Source: Plecoglossus altivelis
Lineage: Eukaryota > Chordata > Actinopteri > Osmeriformes > Plecoglossidae
NCBI GenBank assembly: GCA_036571765.1
Contig: BROE01000019.1
Location: forward strand, 3,377,784-3,441,783
Direction: 5' to 3'
DNA: 64,000 nucleotides
Both the position numbers and the translations under genes were made by a program. This document shows positions 21,812-34,002 of the stretch, in pieces. Numbering within the stretch: position 1 is the first letter of the stretch; each line of letters opens with the position of its first letter. The notes beneath the pieces were generated by a model. That model searched no databases. It saw only the letters and a list, made by a program, of their open reading frames with translations, and was not told the DNA's origin.

Positions 21812-21895
21812 GGGAGAGAGGGAGAGATAGAGAGAGACAGAGAGACGGAAACAGAGAGACAGAGGTACAGGTAGGGGAGAATGAAAGAGAGAGGG
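21713..21895. repeat. GA-rich polypurine array
   Basis: GAGAGA with GGGAGA and GATAGATAG variants over about 180 bases, almost free of pyrimidines on the plus strand apart from T in GATA steps. Leu/Ser frames on the minus strand are artefacts. Confidence 0.93.
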
Positions 21896-22424
21896 GACAG
21901 TAAAGGCCGAAGGACCTCACAGAGATCTACGTGGGATGTAAACACGCATAATTAGATTTCAGATCGCAGAGGGAGGGGCCTGTGGAAATGAGGCAGACTG
22001 TTACGAGTCCCATGTGGCGGGCCTCTGCTCAGGGACTGGTGGAGAAAATGAGAGTTTGTGCTCAGCGAAAGCATAGAGAGACAGTCCATTACCCCCTTTT
22101 CCATTAATCTCAATCATACCAGACTATCTTGCTGCCGCACAGTTCTTAAAATGAAACTACTTTCCCCATTTAAGTGGATTGATTAGGGTTTGCTACTCCC
22201 ATCGAACAAATTGAGGTTTGACCTCATGAAGATCAATCACTGTTGATGGAAATAGACCCCAAAATAAGCAGTGCAGCCAGATATCGCATTCTCTCTATAC
22301 CAACCTTGTTATTGACCTGTCACTTCGCATGACAAGTCAGGCAAGGCAAACTGCCTTGGCAGACTCCACAGCCAGCATTATCTTTCTTTCTCCATCTCGC
22401 GTGTGCTGCCTTCATCTGAGCGAG
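21896..22424. other. Unique sequence, no gene recognised
   Basis: The stretch 22,090-22,260 is AT-rich and CpG-poor, possibly constrained. No coding signal was found. Confidence 0.4.
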
Positions 22425-22527
22425 TTTGTGTGTGTGCGTGTGTTTGGGTCCAATCAAGCGTCCATGAATGGGGTGGGGGAAGTGAAATGCACGTGTGTTT
22501 GTATGGGTTTGTGTGTGCGTGTGTGCC
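22425..22527. repeat. Interrupted GT-rich tract
   Basis: GTGTGTGCGTGTGTTTGGG, then after 40 unique bases another GTGTGTTTGTATGGGTTTGTGTGTGCGTG. It ends five bases before the left arm of the inverted repeat. Confidence 0.8.
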
Positions 22528-22531
22528 TTTG

Positions 22532-22586
22532 ACAGTGGTTCATGTGAATTACCGCTATATCCCACCAAGGGCCCATCTCGAACTAC
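22532..22586. repeat. Inverted repeat, left arm (55 bp)
   Basis: This arm begins ACAGTGGTTCATGTGAATTA and ends CATCTCGAACTAC. Its reverse complement occurs at 23,035-23,089 with one mismatch (C at 22,554 versus the complement of T at 23,067). Similarity stops sharply on both sides. It may be a terminal inverted repeat; the outer CAGTGGTTC recalls hAT-type ends, but no flanking target duplication is visible. Confidence 0.95.
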
Positions 22587-22695
22587 CCCTGGCAGGGCTG
22601 TGTTCGGGTCAGCGCTCTCCAGTGCGACGCAGAGATAATGAGGTCAAGCTTCCTAGGGAGTGAGCCAGGTGTCCTTCCCCTACTCCCTGTTGCGG

Positions 22696-22780
22696 CTGGG
22701 AAGGGGGAGGCAGGGAGGGGTTGAAGGGAGGTAGAGAGGGAGGGATGGAGGGAGGGAGGGAGGAAGAGGGGGAGAGAGGG
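22696..22780. repeat. GGGA-rich polypurine tract
   Basis: GGGAGG, GGGAGGGATGGAGGGAGGG and GGGGGAGAGAGGG units, a degenerate tetranucleotide array inside the inverted-repeat spacer. Confidence 0.88.
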
Positions 22781-22976
22781 ACAGCTCCCTGTTCTTTTGT
22801 CCGTGAGCTGTAGACCACACCACTTCTCTGTCCTCTCGGCAAATGGCGCCCTTAAGGTACTTACTGTACCTGCTGTTAACCCTCAGGCCAACGTGACATC
22901 AGCAGGCACCCATCGCTCTGCTCCCTGAGGACACACAACAACGTACACCCGGTGCATTTGGGAAACTTAATGTATA

Positions 22977-23034
22977 CGTGTATATATATATATGTATATA
23001 TATATACATATATATATATATGCGTGTATATATA
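22977..23034. repeat. TA microsatellite abutting inverted-repeat arm
   Basis: TATATA runs with GTATA and CATATA interruptions, flanked by GTATACGTG and TGCGTGTATATATAG. The tract is itself partly palindromic and sits directly against the inner edge of the right arm. Confidence 0.93.
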
Positions 23035-23089
23035 GTAGTTCGAGATGGGCCCTTGGTGGGATATAGTGGTAATTCACATGAACCACTGT
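23035..23089. repeat. Inverted repeat, right arm (55 bp)
   Basis: Reverse complement of 22,532-22,586 with 54 of 55 positions matching. The spacer between the arms is 448 bp and carries no open frame with transposase features, so if this is a transposon it is non-autonomous. Confidence 0.95.
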
Positions 23090-24828
23090 GGAGACTATGA
23101 CACTGGTGTGGAGTCTGTGCTGGGGGGAGAGTCAAGGTCCTGGTGACCTGGCAGGACAGGAAGTTTCTGAGGTCAACATGGTCATTGATCTCTCCAGGCA
23201 GGAATGAGTCTATGAAATCCTGGACAGTGATGTTACATTTTTTGTAAGACTTTCAAGCATTGGTGACATTAGGCACAATAGTTTAGTGTAGTTTTTAATG
23301 ACTTTCCGTTGTAATTATCCTCCGGCTAGCTTCTTCTCAAAGCTCAGGTCAGAATGTTGGGAATATTTTCACCAAACAATCTGTGCAGTGTTCAGGACCT
23401 ATTTGATGTTCAACAACTGTCATGTGGGCTATTTATCTCATCTTTTACTCTCTTTTTTTGTTGTTGCTGGAACACCCACGATCAATAGTAATAAGATGGC
23501 AAGTAAATGTTGAATCTGAGAAGTAGCCTGCAGCTTCTTAGCTTTAGTCAAAGATTGTGCACCACCTCCACTGCCATCCTCAGTTTTGCTTTACTATAAT
23601 CATCATTTGTCTGTCCTGCCCCCCACTGGGCTGTGGAAGACTAGAGACATGCGCCCTTAACGCTCCGGTAATTGCTTGTAGAAATGTTTTAGTTCAATCT
23701 TCCAGCATGAAGATCTTTTCCTAGGCAGATGGCAGTGAGTGTAGATAGATGTTTGAGGGATAATAGAATTGCATAAGTCCTAGGTCGCATTGACTGGCTG
23801 TGAAAATTAACCACAAATGTTGCTTTTTTAAGTTGATCTTGTGAAAAACAACTTTGTATGACGACTTGGATCAATGGAAGACTTGCGTTGTCTGCTGGTT
23901 CTTCCCGCAGGTACAGACAAGGTTAAATGCAGTGAAGAAACATCTGCCATTGTTCATTGTTCCTCTGTAAGCGCAACAGTTTTCCCAATATTACCACCAT
24001 GAACAGCTCGAAGCGATGTGCTTTTAACAGAGCTAAAAAAGATGGAAAAAGCCAACATGCTCTCTCTTTCTGACAGTAACTCAAGTTTCCCTGTGTACAT
24101 AGCAGAGCACACAACAGAAGTCTGACTGAATTTTCAAGATTCAGATCCAGCTGCCCTTACAGCGGGAAGAACAGCCCCAGCTGGGAAGGGCAACAGAAGA
24201 TTGCATTTTATTTATTGGCAGAGGAATTTCCCCATTGTCAGGACATCCCGCCAAGCTCCAGAAGGCCTTCGTTTAGTTCAAGATCAAGAACCTTCCGGAG
24301 CAGAGGAGGGGAGAAGATCTGAAGAGCCGAACCGTGCTACGAGAAGAAGTATTCATCGCCAACTGCATCCGATAGCAATTGACTGTGGGTCTGTGTTCCC
24401 ACGTTCGGAAAATAGCCAGTAGGCTAATTAGCGGGAGAAAAACAACCGCAGGGTTTCCATTATGAATACACGGGTGATGTGTTTGCTCACGTCATGGCCG
24501 TGTTTCTCTGTCCTCGTCTATTCGAGAGGAGCGTTAAATTTAGACGTGTGGATCGGTTTGAAGAATGGATGGGAGGCGTGTGGGGGCGTCATGCGGAGGA
24601 CTGGGATTTTCCCACCATTCTCATCATGCAAAGAAGCTCGTCCTGTCGCTTGTCAGAAACCGATCTCGTCTGCGCTTTTGTTACCTAACGGTTTAATGGA
24701 TAGAGAACGCCGCCAAATGACTGCTCGTCTTTCCAAGCCTAGTTAGTCTTGAGCTACTGTTGCGCTTCATGACACAGGATGAGAGGAGTCTTTAAGAATC
24801 TCAGGGGAGGTTCTAGGCCATCTCATCT
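23090..24828. other. Unique sequence, no gene recognised
   Basis: Mostly AT-rich. No microsatellite above 15 bases. Frames under 95 codons lie on both strands with no matching splice pairs. Confidence 0.5.
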
Positions 24829-24926
24829 GTGGGGGTGGGGTATGGGTGGGGGGATAAGGGAGGGGTGGGGGGACGGAAGGATGTGGTAGGGGTGGGGGGA
24901 TGGGGTAGGGGGTGGGGACGATGGGT
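24829..24926. repeat. G-rich GGGGTGGGG tract
   Basis: About ten runs of four or more G are separated by one to eight bases (TGGGGGTGGGGTATGGGTGG and similar). This is a degenerate G-rich minisatellite with clear G-quadruplex potential on the plus strand. Confidence 0.88.
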
Positions 24927-26418
24927 TGTGTCTATGAAAACAAATATAGGTAGCTTGTTGTTTAGAAGGGGAACTGCAACAGGCCGCCCCTGAAGAACTT
25001 TAAACGATAACGCACGTGTTTTGATCAGAAATCTTCGAGTGTTGCTGGACCCGACACATCCGTTGTTATAGCCTGCTCTTGCAACCGTTAAAATAAAAGT
25101 TGGCCTCGGTCTTTTTACTCCTGCTTCAAAGCCAGCGGTGCAACTTTAGACAAGGTCACTCCAGGGATATTTGCATGACTATACTTATCGAGCTGTGAGG
25201 AGACAGGCAGCTGATCAGCCATGCAGTTCAGTACCTCGCACTACGGATGGCTGACAATGTGTGGGGGGCAGATAATCTAACAAAGACACTAAATGTTGTC
25301 ACTCCCCATACCCATACTCACACATGCACACACCGACAAACACAGACCCACAACTGGGAATATAGTTTAATTGTCATTATATTTTTTCATGTCATGTTTA
25401 GCTGTGGCAGTTTAAAAATGATTCTGGTCTCATGATAGAACGGGATACCCAGTCAGGATGTGCTGGTTGATGGAAAGCAAACCACTGAGCCAAAGGCAGC
25501 TCTATAGCTCTCTAGCTAATGCATTTTAAACATGGCATTAACATAACATTTCAGTTGCTTTAATTTAGTGAATGCACCCGCGGTGGAAAGCATTAGCATT
25601 GACATTATTCAGATGCCAACCAGGTCTTGTGACTTTTCCTGGTGCAAACAACGTAAACAATTCCCTGAAGAATTTTGAAATAGAATGGAATTCAGAAGCA
25701 CGCTCATGCTAGCTCATGTGTGTCACCAGCATCAGCATTGTTTTCGATTCGAAATCCCGGTAATGGCATGTGAATAGGGAGGAAATGTGTCATATTTATA
25801 GCATAATGTGGGTGCAGATAGCGGTTGAGAACGCATCGGACAAATGAGCGACAACCTTCAATCTAACCTTGGATCACTTCCACACGCTTGGTGAGGTTTG
25901 GTAAACCATTCATTCCCAATAGGTTACCAGGAAGTCCCAAAGGATTTATGTGAATCAAATTTGATACAGATTTGTTGTCTCGGTCCACAATCTGGAGAAA
26001 TGACTGTTCAAAAGCAGCCATGGTATGCCACTGCCTGTATCTGTACAGGCTGCTGCACTGCAGATCTCCCATCATCCTGCAACACTGAGATCAAAAATAA
26101 ACTTTGACTGAACGAATGTTCCTCTGACTCCTCTCATCACTCATTTAATGCTGCCTCTGCTTGTCAGATGCGAGAGTTCCGTGCAGTCCTTTAGTTCAAA
26201 TGCTTTTTAAAACAAAAGATTTTGCTCCTACTTCCCATAGTCTCAGATAGTATAGAATGCAGGTTTGATAATCTAGTTTTCCAATCTGGGTGGAATTGAC
26301 AAAGATTCGAACGTCATGTTTTGAGATGAAACTCCATGCCTAAGGTGGATAAAGTGAAAAGGTGGGCACTGTATGTTGGTGAGAAAGGATTGGCATATGG
26401 TTCTGTAAACACACAAAC

Positions 26419-26453
<35 letters not shown>

Positions 26454-27560
26454 GGCTCAGCTGCTTACCCAGGTGTAAAGAGACTGTTTGGTTACGATTG
26501 GCTCATGAAATCACTTGTAGATTTGATTAGACCAAAACTGTCTCTACAAAAATAACAAGAATCAATGTGATCTATGTTTGTTGGTATTACGTAGCCTTTG
26601 CCCTAATAGTTGTGTTCTAAAAGGGTGAATTGCTTAGTAATATTACTAATCCTATTACACACTCTTCCTTACTGTTTACCAATCCCCTTGGCATCTGTGT
26701 TGGGGTTTGAATTGTATGATTCTGGAACAGTGCCAAATAGAAAGGGACGCGACGTGTTCATTAAAAACAACAAAAATAAGACTTTCTACACTCTTCACTT
26801 TTCCCACCGACATGGAAAATAACAAAATTAGAAAAAAAGCAGTGTTTCTCATACCAGTGTGGTCATATGTCACACTGAGCGCAAACTGCTGTGCCTGAGA
26901 GCCGAACTCGTGATTCTTCCATCCGGGAAAAAGGTACTTTTGCACCTGGATTCATCATCCCTCTCTGTCAAACTGCAAATAGGCAGCATGGATATCAATC
27001 CATCTGGCAGAGTCGGAAGAAGTGCACTTTGCGCAGAAATACGAATCCCCAAGAGAATGTCAGGTTTATAATATTTACAGGGATTACGCAATAAAATCTC
27101 GAAAGAGTGCGTGTACGTGCTTAGGCTTCTCTGAGGCAAGGCCTACTGGGACACGATGGATTGCAGGATGGATTGTGGATTGGTGGAAGGTCCTGTGCGA
27201 AAGCCAGATGTACGGCGAGTGAAGCCAAGGGAACGTGTTGTTAACTAAAGCTCTGTGAGGACAAACAGTTGCCCGCTCTCTGCTCCAGCGCTGGCTCATG
27301 CTGAATGATGATGATAAATGCTGCAAGCATCACACGGTCTGCACTCGCAAACAAACCCGCCGCAAAATCCCACTCTATTAGACAACATGGCAACACATCA
27401 CGCTAATGTGGATTGCTTATCACACAAACGGTTGTCACAGCGATGCTGTCTTGGGGCAAGTTACGTCAAAGCACACATTAGGTTTTAATTATGGTGAGCG
27501 TCGGGCTACGCCAATTTCCAATCCTTCATATAAACACTGAAGGGCCGTGTTGCATTTGAG
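24927..27560. other. Unique sequence with two short CA arrays
   Basis: CA-rich tracts lie at 25,306-25,345 and 26,409-26,454. An AATAAA hexamer near 26,096 follows a mixed-composition frame but nothing else marks a 3' end. No gene is recognised. Confidence 0.5.
26409..26454. repeat. CA microsatellite
   Basis: CACACA interrupted twice by CAAACA, ending in CACAGG. Confidence 0.9.
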
Positions 27561-27908
27561 GTGCAACAATGGAAGACATTTCTGTTTGGAATAGTTAAAC
27601 AAATGAAGCAAAACCCAGAGTTTGAGGTAAGTAAAGACTTTTACCATGCGGGAATAAAACTGCACAAAAAGAAGATGCATATGGTGAATATAGAATTCAG
27701 CCGCAACAATGAATTCCACATTCAGTATTCTGCGAGTGAAGGCACTTCTTTGGCGATACACAGAGGAATCGCATATCTGTTTGGAAATGTCAGCCCAACA
27801 GCCTGCCATCTTTATCCCCAGGAGGTGGTACAGCTGAGCTCTCCTGGGGAAGACAGAGTGGATGGTTCCCACCTGGGACTCCTGGAGGGTTCCCCTGTGG
27901 ATTCATAG
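27561..27908 (+). CDS. Unrecognised ORF with embedded splice motifs
   Basis: A 115-codon frame is open here while the opposite strand is open too. Inside it lies TTTGAG/GTAAGTAAAG (about 27,625), a textbook donor, and CTTTATCCCCAG/GAGGTGG at 27,821/27,822, a good acceptor. After that acceptor the frame reads EVVQLSSPGEDRVDGSHLGL and stops at TAG 27,906-27,908, which would suit a terminal exon. Whether this is one ORF, an intron between two exons, or chance cannot be settled by eye. No domain is recognised. Confidence 0.15.
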   Translation: MQQWKTFLFGIVKQMKQNPEFEVSKDFYHAGIKLHKKKMHMVNIEFSRNNEFHIQYSASEGTSLAIHRGIAYLFGNVSPTACHLYPQEVVQLSSPGEDRVDGSHLGLLEGSPVDS

Positions 27909-30289
27909 GGGGAAACCTAAAGCTGTGCATTTTCTAAATGGCAACGGCCTGCATCTCACTGTGCGAGAATCCTTCCTCAGCGAAGGACATTTTGACAGAA
28001 CGAAGTGCTGCAAACTCTCCGCAGAAGGACATTTCTGTTGGATTGCGCCACGCGCCGGCACGCTCGCAGGATTTGTCCCCCCGGCCCGACCAAAAGAAAA
28101 GAGACAACGACAAAATTGGTGCACGGTTGAGTCTGTGGCAACCGTTTTCGTTTAGACAAGCGTTTGACCAAAGCTTCAGGATAGACACTCCTGGTGTTTG
28201 CAAGGGAGTGTGCAGGCTCATCCCTAGTGGGCGCGTGCGTCACTCTCTTTCGCCTATGTATGCGTGTTGGGTTTTCAGCTCTTGTTTTTTGCGGGTTAAT
28301 CGAGTGGATTGTCTATGTGTCGGACTGAGCATGCTTACCTGACAATTCGCGACATTCTGTGGGTTTCGTCACAGTGCGTGCTTATATCGTGCACAACATG
28401 TTTGTTACTCATCGAGATGTAGGGAGGTGGAGTCTGACTGGAGCAGCACGGACCATGGCTGGATCCAGTGTTGAGAGCCGCCGGGTCGTTTGTGTCGAAC
28501 ACGCAGGGGAGAATGTTACCCTAGAACATGAGCACGAGAGATGCCACGTAGGCCCACGGAATCACGGACGCGAACAGTCGAGCAGGCGGTGGATATTTAA
28601 AAAAGACCGTAAGGGAGTTGGGGGCTGTTGACTAAGCCTAGCAATAACATGGCGAATTATTAAGATACACTACGAGGGCGAAAACTCTTGGGCTAAATGT
28701 CCACACGCTCCCACCGCAGACCTAGAGCCTGCCACTCTCGCTATGTCGTGGTCATCAGTGACCGCATGGGGCTTAGGATAAGCTGGTAGAAACAAAAAAG
28801 CCAAATCGCATAAAACATCATTGCTAAATAGACATCTGATGCAGATCGCAATCCGGGGAGTACAAATGCACGAAAAAACAAAGAGCATTACGCGGATTAG
28901 AGTGCGCATGCCAAGGCTGCGTACCCTAAACTAACACACACAGCTTGACAAGACAGCGTAGCGCAACCGATGTCCAGGCAACCGCACACACACCCATTCC
29001 CCCATCCCCCTTCCGACACACACATTTACGCACGCATGGAAACACCCCCGCTCATGTAGTGTCACTCACACTCTGAATAGGATCATTTGTTCTGAAATCC
29101 TGCCTTTACGCTGGCTTTAATGCAATTACAATAGTTTCAGGAAGTGTTGCGTCTTCTGTAGAGAGAGAGAGAACATGTCACACTTTTAACAGGACAGCAG
29201 CACCCTCCCAATACTGCTAAATCAAACAAGGAAAGAAACATCAAACTGAGCCGCTTTCCAGATAAGCACGAGCGTGTTTTGCCACAGCCCCAAAATATCG
29301 TCAAGGGGTTGGGTTTATCTCTTTGAGGGGGCCTTTACAGTGATCTATATCTGGTGAAGGGTGCCAGACATCCAGGGGTAGCAGTGTTAAGTGAGCTGCT
29401 CCAACATGAGGTCTGCTTCATCACCACAGTGAAGGACACCAATCCCCCTCGGAGATGTTCTTTCCTTTTCTCTGCCTAACACTGTCTAGTCCAGAGGTAG
29501 CACAAAACGAGCAGGACTTTTGGCAGCATTGCTCATCACTGTGTCAACTTACGATTCCTGTTCAGCTTTGCCTGGTGTTCCAGTGACCCTGGTACCCTGG
29601 TCTTGATAGCAAGATCACAGAACATAGCCTACCAGATATTCCCCCTCTCACCCACACTTTTTGCAGAGAAAAACAGATTTCCAACTTAGACATCGTGAAT
29701 CCTAAAGGACATCACATTTGATTATCAACCTCATGTAGATAGGTAGAACTGCAACACAGACATAACAGCAGAAATGTCCGAATATGTTCCACAATAACCA
29801 TATATCTACATGCTATGGATATTGGAACAAACACCAAAAAATAAGTAAATGAATCTTGACAAATCTAGTCCAATAACTAAAAGGGATGAGGAAAATTTGC
29901 AGGTTGAGTGAATTCATTGCCAGATGGCCGGACATATAAACACATTTACTATTCATTAGCATTGCAAGAATATACTAATATTATATTTATGATAATATGA
30001 AACCACTGTGTCATTTTATGAGCACAAACGTGAACGCCAGCTGGTTTAACACGTTCGTTTGAAATCTGCTTTTGACAGGTTCAATTCAAGGTTTATGGAC
30101 TTTGTTCAAAAAGTCAAAGTTCCTTTGATGAAAAATATTGAGCAGAGCAGCTGAACATGTCATGGATGGTTCACCTGCTGAGGCCGGCCTAATTAAATTG
30201 GTACCAAATTAACATATTGTTCACCATTGACATAAATGGTGTTCTTGGCACTGCACCTTTTTCAGATGCACAGGTTAAAGCCTCCGGGG
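27909..30289. other. Unique sequence, no gene recognised
   Basis: CpG is somewhat raised at 28,040-28,110, 28,210-28,260 and 28,480-28,600, then AT-rich sequence follows from 29,600 on. Frames under 135 codons overlap on both strands without protein-like character. I see nothing to annotate between 29,000 and 30,290. Confidence 0.5.
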
Positions 30290-30480
30290 CCTGACACACT
30301 GTGAATAAGCGATTATAACAACAGAACATGAATGGCTTGTAGTGTAAATGTGAAGAGCTTGGGAATTGTTGAGCTGAGCTGATTAACCACGTTAAGCTGA
30401 TTAATTATGTTGAAATAACTTTAATGCCTTATGTTAGCTATGTTCTGCATTAAGAGTTGTTAAGCTTGACACCGAATTTT
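30290..30480. promoter_or_regulatory. AT-rich block with repeated AGCTGATTAA
   Basis: AGCTGATTAA occurs at 30,377-30,386 and again at 30,395-30,404, 18 bp apart, the second extended to TTAATTATG. ATTAAC, AATAACTTTAATG and CATTAAG follow. Paired homeodomain-type sites at near two-turn spacing in CpG-poor DNA suggest an enhancer element. Inference only. Confidence 0.22.
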
Positions 30481-33400
30481 TCGTTTAATCAGAACAAACA
30501 AAGAAGTTCAAAGACAAAATATTTTGGTCTGCGCGATGCACAATCAGGCAGACAGCCTCGGTGATTTAGCCATGATAAGCTAAGTATTAGCGGTAAGCAA
30601 CTCGCACGGATTTGGAGTTGGTGGTGCTACACATGGAGACACCACATCTCAGAGATGGAAGCAGAGCCCCAGGCCGTACACCCGAAATACCCTGTTGTTA
30701 CTCCTCGTCCTTCATAGCAGATGTCAGCCCATGTTAACAGGCACAATGCTGAACGGGAGACTTGCAAGGTGGCTGAGAGCAACGTGATGTGAGCCTGTGA
30801 GTTTCCCCACTGTCTGCTCGCATATGGTCCAAGATTCACTCCGGAAAACAACCAACTCTCTCAAATGCAGGACGGGCAATCTGACAGGATATTTGGCATC
30901 TGGGCGCATTGTAAATGAGCCGTTCCTTCATTTAGCCAAACTCCAGATCTCCCCCAGCATTCATTCTGTTTGGGACATGCTGTTTCGAAGAGACAGACTT
31001 CCTAAACTCTGCAGTCGATTATTCAGAGGAACAGGTGCAGAGGAACTGGGGCATTCAAAGCAATGTTCTCCTTATGTTGCAATCTTCTTCACAATATCCA
31101 GAGTATACCCACGGAAAGCGTTCACAGTGTGTCCTCAGTCGATGTCTGTGCGTAGATGGTACAGCACGCTATTCAAATGAGCTCGCTCTCGATGTGTTCT
31201 GGAGTTGCGCCTCTGTTCATCTCATCTCCTCCTGGATCACGACATGGCACCAGATGCATAAAAATATTGCCAGTATGTTCAGTTTTCCACTGTAGAGTAA
31301 TGGTCTGCCAGTTGGACCAGGAACTGACCCCCCAGAGCTGCAGCTTTTTGGTGGCCTTGTAAAAGAACAACCAGCTCAAACAAAAAGGGAAATGAAGGCT
31401 GCTCTTTGTGGTTTCTTCCGGTAAACATTAACAAGGTCCTCAGTCCCCACGTCTGGTCGGACACTAAATAATGAAAAAGGTAAACTCCATCAACCTTGAG
31501 CTCACAGAGTAATTTAAATGTCTGGCCTTAAGAAGCTTGTAAAATGTGCCTACTGTTATAAGAGTTCCAGCTGGATAAAGTATCTTCATTATTGCCGGAC
31601 CATGGCATTCTGCCAAGATTGAGAGTTTCACTGCAGCACCCGAACAAGTGGGCGATTCACAAACATTGTGAAAGGACAGGATGACAGGGTAAAATCAGGC
31701 TTTCGGTTGCTGCCGTCCAATTATATTACTTCTCCTGCTCTTCTTGAAACCTGCTCATTGCTTGTATTCTGAAAATTGCCACGGAATCCTGTATATGAAT
31801 GGACCACTTTAATTTTCACAAGCCCTTGAAACGTGTTCTCAAACACTTTTGACATGGGATAAAAGCCTCGTTGACAATGGTGACACTTGGAAAAACACAA
31901 TTAACGCTTTGTAAACTTTGACAAAGGACACAATTGACGCCTGGCTTCAAACCCCCTCTTTTACCCGGCCAACGTTTTCAGCACCCACCTTGCCTACGCA
32001 TTCCCTGACTTATCTTTCATTCTCTCACTACCTTCAACAACTCAAGAAAAGGGAACATTTCCTGGCAAAGTCAAACTCGTCTGATTAATGCCAGCTTCCC
32101 TGCAGGTCTCCAGACATGTAGCTGCCATCTGAAGTGAATCGTTGGTGCCGCTCCCAGCCCCAGTAAATGCTGTGTTGTGCTCCTCCATCTCAGGTGTGTC
32201 AGACAGACAGGTTGAGAACCAGGCAGCCATGATGAGCTTGTAATGAGGGCCCTTTCCTACCCAGAAGCCTCCTTTTCCTTGGCATTAGGAAAGGTCAGGC
32301 TCCAGGAACTGCCGCAAACTTGCTAGAAGGTCAAAATGATGGGAGGCAATCTTCCGCTCAACATGTCTGGAGATTATAATGAAAACGACCCAGCGTTATG
32401 CGAAACGGGAGGTAAGGCAGCTCAAGGTGTTGACAATGAGCAGATCTCCTTTACTGAGGTCACACACTTTCAAAATAAGCAGTGCTTTCATGCGAGAGTG
32501 CTGCAGTACATTGTATCAAAGAGACAAAAAGAACACAATTTTAAATAAAAATTTGGATCGTTTCCCCCGATATTGCAAAAGGCTGTGAGTAGTAGTTCAT
32601 GATTAATCTAGCCTGAGGTTTGTCTAGATGAAAGCACTGAGCAATGCGAAGCACTGTCAATGTATGTAATAATGGGATGTCAGAACTCGGCTGAGGCGAT
32701 ATGAAACATGGGAAAGCATATGAAATACCCTGTCGTCTTTGCTGCCAGTGTTTGTCATTTCTGAGGAAACATCTCTTATTAGTAGTCAGGGAAGAGTGGC
32801 TATTTTCCACCGAGGCTGACGCCACTCCACGTTTCCCCTGCTTATTCAGACACAGTCAAACAGGTGGCACGATGGGACCATTTCTCTGCCTTGCATATCT
32901 TACATGGGCTTTCCAACCTTCCTTACCAGCTTGATGGACTCAATCTATAAATAATAGAGTGGCCACTATTATTCTGGGATATCCAATTTAAAATGATGAA
33001 AAAGTAATAGACTGTAGCTTGCGTAGGATGGAAAAGAAAAAGACGAAATATTAGAAAGGGGTTTCAGAGAAAGAGAGGTGCATCGTTTCACGTTTTGGTG
33101 CAATGTCTACTACTTCGGGGGTGGGTCGGATTATTTTCCACTGAAGCACTTCTTGGGCGAGATGGGAAATCGAGTGAAAGTGTAATTTCTAGTGTTATTA
33201 TTTAGTATTCTGCCACATAGCGGAAATTCAAACTCGAGGAACTTTTGTAAAGTATCTTGTTCTGATTGCAACATCATCAGGCAGCATTCTGGCAAACGTC
33301 CAATGACGCCATCGTTTGCTCGTCTGTTTCGGCGCTGAGACGAGGGGAAATCGAAGAAGGTCAACGGCGGGAGGTGGAGAGAGGAGAGTACTGGGGTGCT

Positions 33401-33669
33401 GGAAATAAGAGCTTGCTTGATTTGAGGAGGCAAGATGATGCTTGAGAAATTACTGAACAAAGGGGGTGGCTTCTTACACGTGTATTCACCGCTGTCACCC
33501 GCTGTGGGTTTTAATTGAGACATCCATCACTCTGACTAGGTCAATTTACCTGTTGAGGACACTCAGGCCTCTTCATGCTTTATGAAGTATCTTCCAGCCC
33601 TTCTACTCTCCAATTCAATCTCAAGGCGGAGAGTTGGGATTAGGGAGGACACCGGGAGAAAGGTGAGAA
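30481..33669. other. Unique sequence, no gene recognised
   Basis: A 127-codon plus frame at 30,797-31,180 and shorter ones nearby have mixed composition but no domain I know and no clear splice pair. The rest is AT-rich unique DNA. Confidence 0.45.
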
Positions 33670-33980
33670 CACTGCTAATGGAATACTGAGACGGCGTCTC
33701 TGTCATTTTCAATCCAATTATCTGGTAATTAATGCCGAAGGGCTTCTTTTAAGTGTTCGTCAGTCACTTACCTTGTGCAATAATCAATGGCTTGCCAAAA
33801 CAATCAGGAGTGGATTCATTGCTGCTCCAGAGGACTTCATGCCAAAGAGGAATGGAGTTGAGAATCCGACCAATTATAATGACATTGTTATGCAGATTGC
33901 TGATATTGTCTGTGCTGATAGGACTGTTTAGTATGTAGGTGCATGTTAAACCTTCTCCAAAGCCCCTCCCTTCTCATTCT
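33670..33980. other. Constrained-looking block, possible minus-strand exon
   Basis: This is the most exon-like interval by style. On the minus strand a frame of about 69 codons ends at GCACAAG/GTAAGTGAC (donor after 33,772) and reads IIIGRILNSIPLWHEVLWSS followed by NESTPDCFGKPLIIAQ. The plus strand of the same interval is also open (GFIAAPEDFMPKRNGVENPT). Next to the donor, 33,700-33,745 carries CAATCCAATTATCTGGTAAT, a homeodomain-rich stretch. Two open strands plus flanking motif density fit either an exon with conserved intron edges or a pure conserved non-coding element. No family is identified. Confidence 0.3.
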
Positions 33981-34002
33981 CTCTCACCCTCTCTCTCTCC
34001 AG

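Noticed and set aside
26090..26110. AATAAA as a gene 3' end
   Set aside because: The hexamer is common in AT-rich DNA and no terminal exon precedes it convincingly.
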